A DNA stretch of 64,000 bases from Linum tenue. Taxonomy: Eukaryota > Streptophyta > Magnoliopsida > Malpighiales > Linaceae. Of this stretch, positions 24,601-37,000 are shown piece after piece. Where the stretch lies: NCBI GenBank assembly GCA_946122785.1, contig CAMGYJ010000009.1, forward strand, positions 10,508,937 to 10,572,936, in the 5' to 3' direction. The position numbers were made by a program, and so were the translations under genes. The notes under the pieces are model-generated. The model was given only the letters and a program-made list of their open reading frames with translations, was not told where the DNA came from and searched no databases. How positions within the stretch are numbered: position 1 is the first letter of the stretch; every line of letters begins with the position of its first letter.

Positions 24601-26182
24601 GAGTAGTACGACCGTGCTAGTATAAGAGCTTGGATCTCTGATCTTTCCTTGATGAATGTTAGAAGACCCTGTAGAACGGGCAAAAATCTGGATATCCTCT
24701 TTGTATGTAGGGGAATCACGATGATTGATATGTGAAATAACAAGGTCCGACAAAAGAAACTCCGGGGACAAGTAATTGCTCAGCCTTCAATCTATGAATG
24801 AACATTAGGGCGACCTCTATAAACCCTTGTAGTAGTTCTATGTATGGATTTTCTTCTTTTTTTTCCTGGTGCATATTAATCTGCACAAATGGCTGCAGCA
24901 AGTGTGTATAAGTATGATTTAAGCCTCCATCACTTTGTGTCAGGTTATATGTTCTTGTTTCATCAAAACTAGATTTTAGAATTCCACAAAAAAGTAAGAA
25001 GAAGAGTTCAACTGTAGAATTGGATGATTTATAGAAGGTAAATTTATAATCATTACATGCCCTGAAATCATTAGTTTCTGCTATGATATGCAGGCATTGA
25101 ATCAGAATGCAGGGTCTGGGTATAGTGCACCTGAGGTTGCTATGTCTGGCCAATACACTCTCAAAAGTGATGTGTATAGCTTCGGAGTCGTGATGCTGGA
25201 ACTCCTTACTGGGCGTAAACCATTTGACAGGCAAGCTATTTATTTCATAATCAACATGATGGTGCTGCAAGTATCAAGAGGAGCCTTGTATTTGTGAAGA
25301 CTATTATCTTAATGTGTATCTTGTTAATCTTGGCAGTTCAAGGGCAAGAGCTGAGCAATCTTTGGTCCGTTGGGCAACACCACAGCTGCACGACATTGAT
25401 GCATTGTCTAAAATGGTTGATCCAGCATTAAAAGGACTTTACCCTGTTAAATCTCTCTCCCGGTTTGCGGATGTTATCGCTCTCTGTGTTCAGGTACGTT
25501 ACTGACTAATGCCTTACCTTTATCTCCATGCATGTGCATTTGCACCTGAGAAAGTTGTATGTGTACTTGTGTAGTGTAGCATACACTCGTGTGCATGTGT
25601 AGTAGACACAAATATGCACCATTAGCTGGACATACTTGCATGTGTTGTTGGATTTCTTGTGACTGCTTCATGTACTGTGAACTAGAACACTTACCATTCT
25701 TAATGGAACAAAGTGAAGTGCAAGAAACCGGAGTCATGAGTCGCCTGACTGTTCCTCCGGCCTTAAATCCCCAACTTGCTTGGGTTTATCATCATTGTAT
25801 GTTGATCCAAATAAAGAATTGGCTGACTAGATGTCGAAAAACAAGTCAAAGCTAAAAGATGGAAGTATGACCATGCTTGATTTGTTAATCCGCTGCTTTT
25901 TCCCCCCATCTTGTTATACGTCCAATGGAGTGTTCCGTCTTTGTACCTTTGAGTTTAGCTTCATGGTTGAATGTTGATTCACACAGAAGCATCGAAATGT
26001 TTGCTGATACTTCTTATTTGTGTCAGCCTGAGCCTGAATTCCGGCCACCTATGTCTGAAGTGGTGCAAGCACTGGTTCGTTTAGTGCAGCGAGCTAACAT
26101 GAGCAAGCGAACGACGGGGAACGAACAGACAGCGGGCTCCCAAGCTGAAAACTCATCAGATGCACAGGATTATATGACTTAG
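18632..26182 (+). CDS. SRF7-like: STRUBBELIG-receptor-family LRR receptor-like kinase (SRF6/7 type)
   Basis: Sixteen exons join into 724 residues: 18632-18743, 20364-20496, 20598-20669, 20783-20848, 20941-21012, 21104-21175, 21476-21547, 21620-21685, 21767-21829, 21931-22241, 22740-23020, 23200-23471, 24300-24432, 25094-25230, 25337-25493, 26027-26182. The protein has a signal peptide (1 to about 32), a paired-Cys SUB cap ([12 protein letters not shown]), about six LRRs, mostly one per 66-72-bp exon, a Pro-rich juxtamembrane stretch, one membrane helix ([19 protein letters not shown]) and a kinase domain. The ATP-site Lys (VLAVKKI) is present, but the catalytic loop reads [12 protein letters not shown] instead of HRD..K, and the DFG motif is DSG, both normal for SRFs. 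SRFs act at the plasma membrane in growth and tissue morphogenesis. Introns 10 and 14 start with GC instead of GT. Confidence 0.93.
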
Positions 26183-27441
26183 TTAGCTGCACAATATATT
26201 CCTCTCTCCAGATACTCAACCGGTCCTTGGTACAGTTGTTGGTCGGGTAGTGTAGTATACTTTTTCTGGTTGTCATTGCTTGGAAGTTTTGCTACTGCTG
26301 TCATCTGGTATGTAAGTTGTTGAAAGCTCAATTCTGCCGCCGCTGGTTGTCATTCTACTTTGAAGTAGCCCCGATTTGTGAATTACTGTAATATGTGTCA
26401 ATATTGCACCTCTGTCAAAATAGTTGCCTTGCCGGGCTTACAAGTTTGAGGGTAACATATTGCCTTCATAGTTTCGTGAGTCAACGATAGTGCTCAATAA
26501 AATCATTGTTATTCTCTTGAAATTATCTATCTAAAGAATAATAATATACACTTTCTTATTGAGGGTCTCCCTATTACAAATTTTCTATTCATTCATGCTT
26601 TCACATAGTACTAAGTACATCTTCAAGAATTCGACAAATCATAGTTCATTTTCACCGTTTTTTAAGAAAATCTATGTGGAAAAAAAAATTCCACGACAAT
26701 TTCCTCTTTAGTAATACATGAAGCTAATATAGGAAAATCACAGGAATTTCCAATGGCCAGCTACCCCAGCAAATCTCCGATAAGTACTTATTGATCTCTC
26801 GATACTTCAATTTTTATATTTTAATTGTATTTTAAATTTAATACTTATTTTAAAAGTTCTATCTATCTTACAAATAAGTATAACTTTAAAACCAAAACTC
26901 AAATATCAATGGTTCGAATACTGCATATCGAATTCCAGTATTCAATATACATAATTCTTAAACTAATATTAATTTTTATGACTACTATGAAACAATCATA
27001 TTCATATCTTTGTGCAAGCTATATGAGACTGGTTCGTTGAATGTTTTAGCCTGGCTAACCGCTAAGTTTTAAACCTCTTTCTAATCCGACATGATTGGAT
27101 CCATAATCATTAGAAGAGGTTTTTTTTTTTTTTTTGACAATCATTAGAAGAGGTTAAGTGTAATATTTTGGTTCATTCCACCTTTTTAATGTATTAATGA
27201 ATTTGTTGGGCAAAGACATGTCTACATATATACTCTACACAATATATAATACTGGAATGAGAAAATTGTTGCCACACTTCAAATTTCCTACAACGACAGT
27301 GAAAATATGATTGTTATTTTGTCTTCACAATTATTTATCTTTATCATGTATAGAAAAATAGACAAAAATTGGGATTTGGACCAATATAGCTTCAAATAAA
27401 GACAAGAGTCATAAGTGCGACCCATGTCTCGACCAACTTCA

Positions 27442-28033
27442 CGTATAGGCAGTGGCGGATACATGGGCTAAAATTTGGGAAAACGATTATCCAACCCCCG
27501 GTAGTAGTTTCGTATGAATAAAAAAAATTCTAATTGGTAATCCGGGACACCCTTAAATTTTGAAAAACGATTATCCTGTCATCGGTAGTAGTTTGCGTAT
27601 GATTAAAAATATGTAAGTAGTACTCTGTGTTATTCAAACCTAGGACACTACTATTATTAAACATATTCTCTAGGTTGCAACTCATTTGTTGTTTTATTTT
27701 AAACACTATGTTATAGTAATAACACTATTCTTTATTCTCAATTATTTTCAAAACCTAACAATTAAACTCATTCGAGCTATCCTTAATTTGAATTGATTTT
27801 ATAGGTGTAGTGCAAGAGTTGAAATAGTCTTTCAAGTTTGAGTTACATCAGGAACAATGTTAGAAATTTAATATGCGATCAGTTGGGGAATTATATATTG
27901 TCTAATATGGTATATTTGCACTAATCAAATATTTTTTTGATTTATGAATTATATAATTTAATTTTTAATTAAATTTAATTTTTGGAAGAGGACACCCTTA
28001 TAAAAATTTCCTGAATCCGCCACTGCGTATAGG
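27442..28033. mobile_element. hAT-type MITE, CAGTGGCGGA-end family
   Basis: The element at 27450-28025 (576 bp) begins CAGTGGCGGATACATGG and ends CTGAATCCGCCACTG, so the terminal inverted repeats agree over CAGTGGCGGAT. It is flanked by an exact 8-bp duplication, CGTATAGG, at 27442-27449 and 28026-28033. The interior is AT-rich and shows no transposase frame. Confidence 0.85.
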
Positions 28034-28071
28034 GAGTTGGGAGGAGCAACCATGTCGCGACCTGTTTGTTG

Positions 28072-28495
28072 GTCTCGTCTGGGGATGACAATTTCAATCT
28101 GACCCGTTTTATCCGACCTGTTTGGTCTATTTTGGGGCAAGGCGGGCATGGGTACTCTCATCGACCCGACCTGCCCCGTTCTTGTTTAAATTATATGTAA
28201 TTTTAGTCAAAATACTTGGGATTTTCCTTTTATTACATCATATTTTAGTTATAATAAAGTTGTAAATTAGTGACAACCTCAATTTCTCCAATAATTTAAC
28301 TACATTTAGGTTTGTTTATTGGTCTTACAATGAAAATAATGAATATTTCTAATGTTTTCCATTTAAATTACATACTCATTGGATCGACCTGTCCCGACCT
28401 GCACCCCATGATAAATTACTCGACCTGCCATGAGGTGGGTATGAATAGCGAGATACCCACCCCGAATATGCCCTATTGCCATTCCTAGTCTCGAC
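28072..28495 (+). mobile_element. hAT-type MITE, family A, copy 2
   Basis: The element at 28080-28487 (408 bp) has the same termini as the copy at 16950, beginning TGGGGATGACAATTTCAATC and ending CCTATTGCCATTCCTA, and the same AT-rich core. The flanks GTCTCGTC and GTCTCGAC match at 7 of 8 positions, an ageing 8-bp target duplication. It is about 70 bp shorter, mainly through loss of part of the left GC-rich subterminal repeats. Confidence 0.8.
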
Positions 28496-28704
28496 CTAGT
28501 GGCTACTTATGTTGTTGGGAAGAACGAAAGGCTTACTGCAAACGAGTCTGACCGCCTTTCCACTACGACGCTATGATCCCAGAGAGAGACAAAAAGCAGT
28601 GGGAACAACATATTGAGCTTGAGCCTAGCTTCACACTCGACTAGCGTATCAAGAAGATTCTCCACCGACACTGATTCGCCTCTTGCTTAAATACTCGCAT
28701 AGAA

Positions 28705-28968
28705 CTAGTTAGACTCGGGTTCCATACCACGAAAACAAAAAATAAAAAGATCTAAGTTAGAGAGAGAAGCGTAAATCAAAGCAAGCTCAGCTTCCAGGAG
28801 CTTCATGTCATTGATATAGGTGGTTACATCGCAGTTACCATTCCTGGTTCGAGCCAATATGTCCTTAAGATTTCTAATACGAGACTGAGAACGACTAGTT
28901 ATCCGTAGTAGAACAGAGGTTAAATTTACTTGGTTGACAACCAAGATCGTAATTCCTTTAGGCCTCAC
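28705..28968 (-). pseudogene. Copia-type gag-like fragment (retrotransposon relic)
   Basis: The minus-strand frame encodes 87 residues with a pattern (NLKDILARTRNGNCDVTTYI, then a later LFIFCFRGMEPES) resembling the UBN2/gag helix region of Ty1-copia elements, which typically reads L..LKKG..SV.EYL...K.I.D.LA then GL. No matching protease or polymerase is found next to it and no LTRs were recognised, so it is a solitary relic. Confidence 0.35.
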
Positions 28969-30264
28969 ACGTCTTCTAACTCAGTCATTAAGAGACCTTT
29001 TTTTAGGTTTGTAAAACAAATATGGAGGTTGAGGTACTTCCGGGATTGAAGTTCCCCTTATCTTGTTCGAATTTCTAAAGAAAAAGAAAGACAAAACTAC
29101 ACTACTAGACAAGGGAAAGCAGAAAAGGTGTTGCATAGGGGTAAGCTCCTTGATAACACTGAATCTGCACATGTTTTTACCCCTCATTTCTTGATTGTTT
29201 AGTTTGGTGTTTATCATACTTTGACATATTTTACGCTAGGTTGTGTTCCTTTGTCACATTTCAGGTCCTAGCACGTAAAGTGAAGCATAGACGCAAGTTT
29301 CAAGTCAATGGGATATCAATTGGTGATTCAAGTGAAGAAACTCGGGCCTGACATGAGGAAGAGTGGATTTCTAACTCATTTTATGAAAAAATAATCCTGT
29401 AATATTTTCATGAAAAGAAAGAGGATGAGACTACGAGCGTCTGAGATATAACGGAGACTATTTCGGAGTTCAGACGAGGGAGAAACGAAGCATCAAAGAC
29501 AATGGAACAAAAACTGAGAATTACACGGGTTGGAAGCCAAATTACCCGCCTGGGGAATTTAACGATTAGGTAGGGGATTATTCCAGAAGCAAATCCCCGA
29601 GTTGGAAGCCAAATTACCCGACCGGGATTCGTGAGGAGACCCAGGGGAATTTCCAGGTGTAGGTATAAATGCGTTTTTGCGAGTTTTATAAGGGGAGAGC
29701 TGGGTTTTGGACCCCAAACACCCAATAGACAAACCAAAGAGTGAGATGACGATTTGAGAGCGTTTTTGAAGCCTTAAAGGCCGGCACGGCCAAGAGCCTG
29801 TGCTGACAGGCCTGCCAGCACAGGGCCTCCAATAGTTTGGGCCACATATATTCTGGGTTTCATTTGACGTTATAAAAAAAATGCTTGTAACAACCAGCCC
29901 AGCGTGCATTACCCAATTGCTATTTTCCCTCTGAATACGGCCCAATTTCATGTGTAAAAGAGGAGGAAATTGGGCCCTGGTGCCGCGGAAAAAGAAACGG
30001 AGGGAGAAAAGGAAACAACTGGACGAAAACCCAACCCAAACCCTCCAACTGTCAAAAGCACCAGAAGAAAGAGCAGGACGACGATCGACGGCGAGGAGGA
30101 GAGGCGAAGCGTAGGGCTGTGATCGGAGCTTCCAGCGGAACTTCTGGAATTGGATCCAGGGTCGGAGAATGGAAATTTGGAGGTAGAAGAGAAGGAAGGT
30201 CTCTCTAGGATTAGGAGGAGTAGAAGAATCGAGGAAGAAGATTAAAGTGCGCAGGGGCAAGCCG

Positions 30265-30702
30265 GTAAGCAATCTAGGTTTTCCAAGCGCCATCAACTGT
30301 CTGTCTGTGACCGCCAAGGGAAACGAAGAAGAGACGATTCAAGCGCCGATCAGGAAAAAAAAAAGAAGGTGTCTATCTATCTGGTCAATAATTTGCGGTT
30401 TCTTGATCGTTCGTACGCGCGCTCCACGACGCCGATTCCCTCTGTCAGATCCATTCTCGTTTTAGTTTCAACCCGTAACTTCCCAATCCATTTGCTTGTT
30501 GTGTTGTGGAGTTCAATTCGAATCTCTCTATTGCTTACCGGGGAAATTTCATGGTTTCATTTTCATCAATAACATGCGCTTTATGATTCCCCTCCCATTT
30601 ACTGTGTAATTAACTGCTCGCATCGCGACTACCTCTCTCTTTCCATCATCAGCACTAGGTTCCTGAGCTCCTCGCAATTGCTGCTCTTACCTACGGTTTC
30701 AG
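30265..30702 (+). promoter_or_regulatory. Probable leader intron of the E2 gene
   Basis: GCCG|GTAAGC at 30264/30265 and GGTTTCAG ending at 30702, 8 bases before the start codon, form a good donor-acceptor pair. The preceding GA-rich stretch (about 29990-30264) would be the leader exon. Confidence 0.5.
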
Positions 30703-30710
30703 TCATTCGA

Positions 30711-33010
30711 ATGGCGGAGAAAGCTTGCGTCAAGCGGCTTCAGAAGGAATACAGGGCACTCTGCAAGGTGTGTATATTCCTCATGCCCTCTTCCTCAATA
30801 CGCACCTCACTTTTGAAAGCTGCCTTTTTATTGAACGAACGACCTTGTGAAGTTTTTGCCTTCCTAAATCTAGTATTTGGTATGTGGTAGAGGCATTAAA
30901 GTTGCAGGGTCTAGGACTCTAGGTATAATGTTTTAGCAACGTCCTTCCTGGCAGTTGTAATAGTCTCTGGCAGTGGCTAACTATGGTGGAAAAGGAAACC
31001 TGTAGGCTTCACTTCTTACTTGACGTATTTTGTTCTGTGATGAACTTTCAGGAACCAGTCTCCAACGTGGTTGCACGTCCTTCCCCAAATAACATTCTTG
31101 AATGGCGTAAGTCATTGTTCCCTACTATATATACTGGCAATGCTCAGGCTTAAACTTGAAATACCACCTGCTTTTCTTATTGTTCCGCTCCTACATGTCA
31201 ATGATGCCTTGCCTGTCTGTAAGTTTTATGTTGACAGATTCATGTTGTAGTAAGTAGAGGCTTGAAATGAAAATCTGAAGAAACTGGACAAAGTCTCCAT
31301 ACATTATGCACTTGACATAAGGCGGCTATCAATTTTTTTTCTCTCCTTTTTCTTCATTTCGTTTCTTTTGCTCTTCCATGTGATCTGGTATTGTCTGGTC
31401 AATCATATTGCCTTGCTATGCTTAGATCTGATTATTGTTTATTTTCCTATGTTATGATATTCTAGATTATGTATTGGAGGGAAGTGAAGGGACGCCTTTT
31501 GCAGGTATGCAACTTGTCATCAATGCTCTACTCAATGGACAATACTGGTTTTGCAGCTGGAAATCATTTTCTCTTGGGCATTTTTTTTCCAGTTGCAGTT
31601 CATGATATTTAATGTTTCAGTTGGATCTTATAAATTCTTTTCAGGTGGATATTACTACGGAAAAATCAAGTTTCCTCCTGAGTATCCATATAAACCTCCT
31701 GGAATTACGTAATCCTCATTCTTCCTCGTCGATGAATTTATTCAAGATTTAATTTAGTTTGTTTCTCTTTCCAATGGTGTGCTTCTTTAACTTTTATTAT
31801 CCTTTTTAACTGTTCTTGGTAGCATGATCACTCCCAATGGACGTTTCATGACTCAGAAGAAAATCTGCCTGTCAATGAGTGACTGTAAGTTAGCAATCAT
31901 TTTTCTATTGGAAATAATTTCATACTTTGTAGTAACTTTGCTTGTATCCTTCATGTTCCCCTGTTCAGTTCATCCAGAAAGTTGGAATCCAATGTGGTCC
32001 GTATCAAGGTAAAACTGATTGGGTTGAGGTGTGCCCTTTATTGGTTGCAGACGTTCCATTGTTGTATTTCTTTCTCTAGCTCCCAGGGTGTAGGCTGTAA
32101 CCATTATGGAAAACCGGTCTTGTTGATCTTTTTATAATGTTCTTTTATTATTGTCATTGGTGCAGCATACTCACTGGGCTGCTTTCTTTCATGGTGAGAA
32201 CACTTCGCCTTTTTTTATCTTCCAGCTGGTTTCAACATTCATATCCGATCTTGCCTACTCCTGGGACTGATTGTAGCAATTGAAATTGAATCTAGGAGTT
32301 GTTAACTGTTTAGTGAATAGCATGCATTAGATTTTCCAAAAATTCGTATGCACTCTCATCATTCAGGAATAGGGGTTTCATACTTGGTAGTTTCAAGGAT
32401 GTACATGGTTTCTTTAATTCGAATGAAAACCTTTTGATGTAGGGTTTAAATTGTTTCCTTTGAACCTCACTTTGGTTCTATTATCTGTTTTACCCTTCTC
32501 ATGCAGATGGACAACAGCCCCACGACAGGCAGTGTTAACAGTACCGTTGCTGAGAAGCAACGTCTGGCAGAGGCCTCTCTTGCTTTCAATTGCAAGAAGT
32601 ACGTCGATCTTTTCACATAATCTTCCCCTCTCCTTTTCTGGATGAAGTTTCTTTTCCATTTCGTAGTGTGCGGTCGACATTTATGGTTATCCCCTTTCTG
32701 CGTCCCTGTTTAACATTCTGTGCCTAAGTTCACCTGCTTCTTCTATCAATTTTCTGAATGGTCTACTGGCTGGCTCCATTCATGTCAATTCTTTGGGGAT
32801 GGTGGCAGTGGCACTTGGTTTTGAATAACTGCGAATTTTAATGTTGATGGTAGTCATGAAGCAGGTGGTCTTTATGGCATGTGTGTTGTGATTGTGACGA
32901 GTCTTTCTAATTGAGTTTATTGATGATTGTTTGCGCATGACATCTTCCTTTCTTCCTAGCAGCGCAACATTTAGGAAGTTATTTCCTGAGTATGTTGAGA
33001 AGTACAACCT

Positions 33011-33047
<37 letters not shown>

Positions 33048-33281
33048 GGTGGGCAACCTGATTCAGATATAGGGCCGGAGATTTCAGAAGATGAGAACTC
33101 GAGGCCTAAGCCAGAAAGAGTGGACGGCCATTTGGAAGAAGATGCGAAAAGGGTAGATCCAGCCAAGGATGCAAGAAGAAACAAAAGAAAGCAGGCATTT
33201 CCTGCCTGGGTGGTGATATTGCTTGTTTCAATCTTTGGGATTGTAATGGCACTGCCTCTGCTTCAGCTTTCACATCCCTAG
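30711..33281 (+). CDS. UBC34: Tail-anchored ubiquitin-conjugating enzyme E2 (UBC33/34 type)
   Basis: Nine exons join into 252 residues: 30711-30767, 31052-31106, 31466-31504, 31645-31708, 31823-31884, 31969-32008, 32166-32193, 32507-32598, 32960-33281. The UBC fold starts at [19 protein letters not shown]. The catalytic Cys is about residue 87 in [19 protein letters not shown], with TPN replacing the usual HPN motif, as in Ubc6/UBE2J enzymes. The acidic, Gln-rich linker ends in a C-terminal membrane anchor ([20 protein letters not shown]). Such E2s sit on the ER membrane and serve ER-associated degradation. Exon 7 is only 28 bp. The last exon starts at a tandem TAGCAG acceptor, so a form one residue shorter (lacking Ser) is possible. 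UBC33 and UBC34 are too similar to separate by eye. Confidence 0.93.
33015..33044 (+). repeat. (CAG)10 coding repeat giving a Gln10 tract
   Basis: Ten uninterrupted CAG codons lie in the linker of the tail-anchored E2, between the catalytic fold and the membrane anchor. Pure CAG runs are prone to length change. Confidence 0.95.
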
Positions 33282-34089
33282 ACTGGTGAATGAAGTGGAA
33301 GAACTGAAGCAGGGGGTAACTAAATCAAACCGCCATGAAATGCTAGCCGAGACTTTTTTTTTTTATTATCTTCTCTTTGTACTGGGGAAAAAAAAGAGAA
33401 AATATATATCGCTTAATGTGTATATAATTTTGTCATTCTGACCTGGGTGGTGTGGTGTCTACAGTCTCGAGTCTTGACTGATTATAGCAAAATAGCACTA
33501 GTGTGTTTTTTTATGTTGGCAGGATTTGTTCTTTCGACCTAACTTGTGCGAGTGTATTGGTTCTTTCCCAGTCATCCTCCCTTCTGCAATTCCCTTTCTT
33601 TCTGTATCCACCAACGGGATCCTTGATGCATAAATAAAGTTCGGGGACTATTTAAATCTCCTGGTAAAGTTTGGGGGCCATTCCGTATTTATTCACCTCA
33701 TTTTATTTATTGGCCCTTTTCTCGGATATATATTTTGCGAGTTTCGCCAATTCGCGTTATCTTTTCGGAGGCAGTCTTGAAAGAAAACGAGACGAGGAAG
33801 CAAGCACAAGAAGAGGCGGCTGTCGCTGTGCTGCGACGAAACCGTTGATTGATTATTTGTGTGCTTCATCAGTCCATATCTCAGTTGCAGTCTCCCATTT
33901 CACCTTCACCGGCGCCGGTCACTGCTCGGAAAATGGGAAGGAGCCTATCTCTACCTTCCAACCGTTTGTGTAAATGCGGCTTTCAGTAGTATTTAGCTAC
34001 AGTCGTTGAGATTGGACGGACGGACGGAAGGCCGGCCGGCTCAATTTCAGCTATCAGCGTTACATCTTTGTCTGAATGAGCTCTCATCA
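33282..34089. other. E2 3' flank and leader region of the NUMOD3 gene
   Basis: The first part is the 3' UTR of the E2 gene. From about 33700 on, the sequence has leader-like composition ahead of the next gene. A 100-residue open frame at 33671-33973 resembles no known family and is treated as untranslated. Confidence 0.4.
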
Positions 34090-37000
34090 ATGCCTTCATT
34101 AGGTGCTTTCCCTTCTCTTTCTCAAACTCCTGCTTGCCCATTACTCCATTTCTTTCAGTTCGGTTTCGATTGAATTTCCTGCTACAGAATGCTTGTTGCT
34201 GGTGGAGAACTGTAGAGGATGGGCTATAGGAATTGTTTACGAGTTTTCCGTGTAGCCGCGATAATTCATATAGCTTCTGCTAGAAATGCAGTTACTTGCC
34301 ATGTATTCGTTTCTTCTGATTGTATAGTTACATTTTTTTCTTAATATGATGTGTTTGGGCAGATATTCCTACTGCTCAGACTTCGTTGAACAACCATCTG
34401 CCACCTCTGGCTCCGAGGGCCCGGCTTCTTCCTCGTTGTCAGGCCTTTTCATCCCCATTCATTCCTGCTGTTGATGATGCGAGACTGCTCTCCGTCTGGC
34501 AATCTTTCCTCCCGCTCCCGCCTCTAAGGGTGCACCACGCTTATCAGCCACATAAGTTTCTCATCAAGGCAGTTGCGGCAACCCTCGAACCAAAGGGACT
34601 GGTCTCGAGGGAACCGGGAGATGGGGATCGAGCTCAATGTGACACTCATCTCGACTTCACTTCAGGGCTTTCCACATCTTTTGATGACTCTGAAACTGCA
34701 GATTTGGATGAGAGAGAGAGGCTGAGACGAATGAGGATCTCTAAAGCTAATAAAGGAAATGTACCTTGGAACAAGGGCAGGAAGCACAGTCCAGGTAGGT
34801 TGTCACTACACGCACAGAACATGTTATTGGATTTGGGGCAGGTAGGAGTGTTTGCTGTTACAGGCATTTGTTCTGTACAATTTTCGCGCTGCCTAATTAA
34901 CGTAAATAATTGATCCACAGAAACCCTTCAACGCATCAGGGAGAGAACGAAGATTGCAATGCAGAATCCTAAGGTGATGTCATGTAAGAATTATTTTATA
35001 CATGTTCCTATTGTCTATGATTTGAAAATTGAAAGCAATTGAACATCGCTTTCTACAGTGTCAAAGTCCTTGCTAATTGATTTTCGATAGTCGATAACGC
35101 ATGCTTCATGCATGAACACATAAATTTTCGTATCTGAACATTTGTATAGTTGATATTTGATAACTCCCTCTTCATGGAAGTTATATAATACGCTAAGGCT
35201 CAAGGCTATGTTTTCCTCTTGGCCATTGGTGCCGCTTTCTTTCTCAAGCTCATATTCAAGACCCATTCAAGGCAGTCTCAAGGAGGCAGATTTTTCCTTT
35301 CAGCTTCAGTTTCCCTGCTATTCATGCATATGGATTCTTGCTCTTGCTATGGTATCCATGATAGCTATGAAGGACCATGGATTCGAATGGTCAAGGGAGA
35401 TAATGAAACGAACTTGTTAATTTTTTGTATGATATACAGTTGTTGTTACAGTTCCTGATAGAAACTCTTTTATGCAGATAAAAATGAAGCTTGCAAGCCT
35501 TGGACATGCTCAGAGGTGAGTTTATGCTATTTATTTGATCTTACAAGGGTTTGACACATTGTATGCTGCTACTTCTCCATACACTTCTGACAGTTTCTGT
35601 TTAAAATGCCTTGATTCACTTTTGTGTGGTTAGTGAGTATGATGGAGTCATTAGGTTTAGAACTGTTAACATCTTCTTAGACCACAGTTTAGAACTGTTA
35701 GCCTCTTCTTAGACCACATTAATACATATTGCATTGTTAATCATCTTGCAGCAAAGAGACAAGACTGAAAATTGGCCAAGGAGTGCGAATGGGATGGGAA
35801 AAGCGTCGTGACAAGCTAATGGTGCAAGAAACTTGTTATTTTGAGTGGCAGAACTTGATTGCATCATCTTCAAGGATTGGCTGTGTTGACGAGGAAGAGC
35901 TGGAATGGAATTCTTACAGTATCTTGAGTAAACAGCTTGAAACTGAATGGGTAGAGAGTATTGAAAAGCGGAGAGCAACTCCTAGGACAAAAGGCAACAA
36001 GAGGGCACCAAAATCCCTGGAGCAAAGAAGAAAGATTGCAGAAGCCATTGCTGCCAAATGGGCTGATCCTGTAAGAAATTATGAAGCATTTGTTTTCCTG
36101 TTTCTCTTGTTAGTTTTTTTCCCCCATCCTAATGTTCATATATTGCAACACCTATCTTCCACGGACGGCCTGCAAGTGACTTTTTTGTTTGATTCTAAAT
36201 TTTGCATGCGTTGCCCTCTATCTTACAACTTCTTTTTCTTTCTTGTCTAGGCATACCGAGATCGAGTTCGCTCTGGCCTGGCTAAATATCATGGTGTTGC
36301 GGAAGGAACCGTGAGAAAGCCAAGGCGAAAGCCAGTTGGCAGCAGACCATCAACCAAGAGGGACAGTTCAAAAAAGAAAGCCAGTGAAACAAGCAGTTCT
36401 TGTGGAAGTGATGCCACGAGCTCTACACAGGTCATGAAACAGCGGAACAGTACAACCCCTTCTTACAAGGATCCTTTAGCCAGGTCCAAGTTGAAGATGA
36501 TAATGAACATCAGGGCACAAAGAGCCGCCGTGGAAACTAAAAAAACTGAAGCCATTGAAAGAGCATGGTGATTGTTAAGCTGTTAGTTTGAGCTAGAAGT
36601 AGTCTTCTGAAGTTGGTGATTATATATACGTTTTCCTAACCATAAAGCCACAATATGCAGGTTATTAATTGCTCAAGCTGAGAAGGCAGCTAAGGTCCTT
36701 GAGGTTGCTGCAGCAGAAAGCCCGATTGCACGAGCTTCTCTGGTAGAGTCTAGAAAGCTTATAGCAGAAGCAATTCAATCCATTGAGTGTGTTGATCGAG
36801 GGGATGTTGATCTTGCAACAACCGAACTGTCCGATGAGGGGAAGGAAGTTGATGATGCTGGTGGGTTGCCAGGCTCTACCAGACCAGTGTTCGTAAATGG
36901 GGGAACGAAAACAGCTTCTGCAACGTGTGCTGAAGATGGGGAATTGATCAACTCGAGTAGACTGGAGTTCCATGGTAAGTATTGCAGCCCGCATCAGGTG

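Larger units (their letters stand above)
26183..29980. other. Transposon-rich intergenic region
   Basis: No host gene is recognised. It contains two hAT-type insertions (27450-28025 and 28080-28487, only 54 bp apart), a T-run near 27121, a copia-gag-like fragment at 28705-28968, and a duplicated ttggaagccaaattacccg word at about 29530 and 29600. A perfect 9-bp-stem hairpin (cctgtgctg / cagcacagg) lies at 29797-29824. Confidence 0.5.

Noticed and set aside
33671..33973. A 100-residue frame between the E2 and NUMOD3 genes
   Set aside because: No domain, alternative start only, and positioned where the leader of the NUMOD3 gene is expected.
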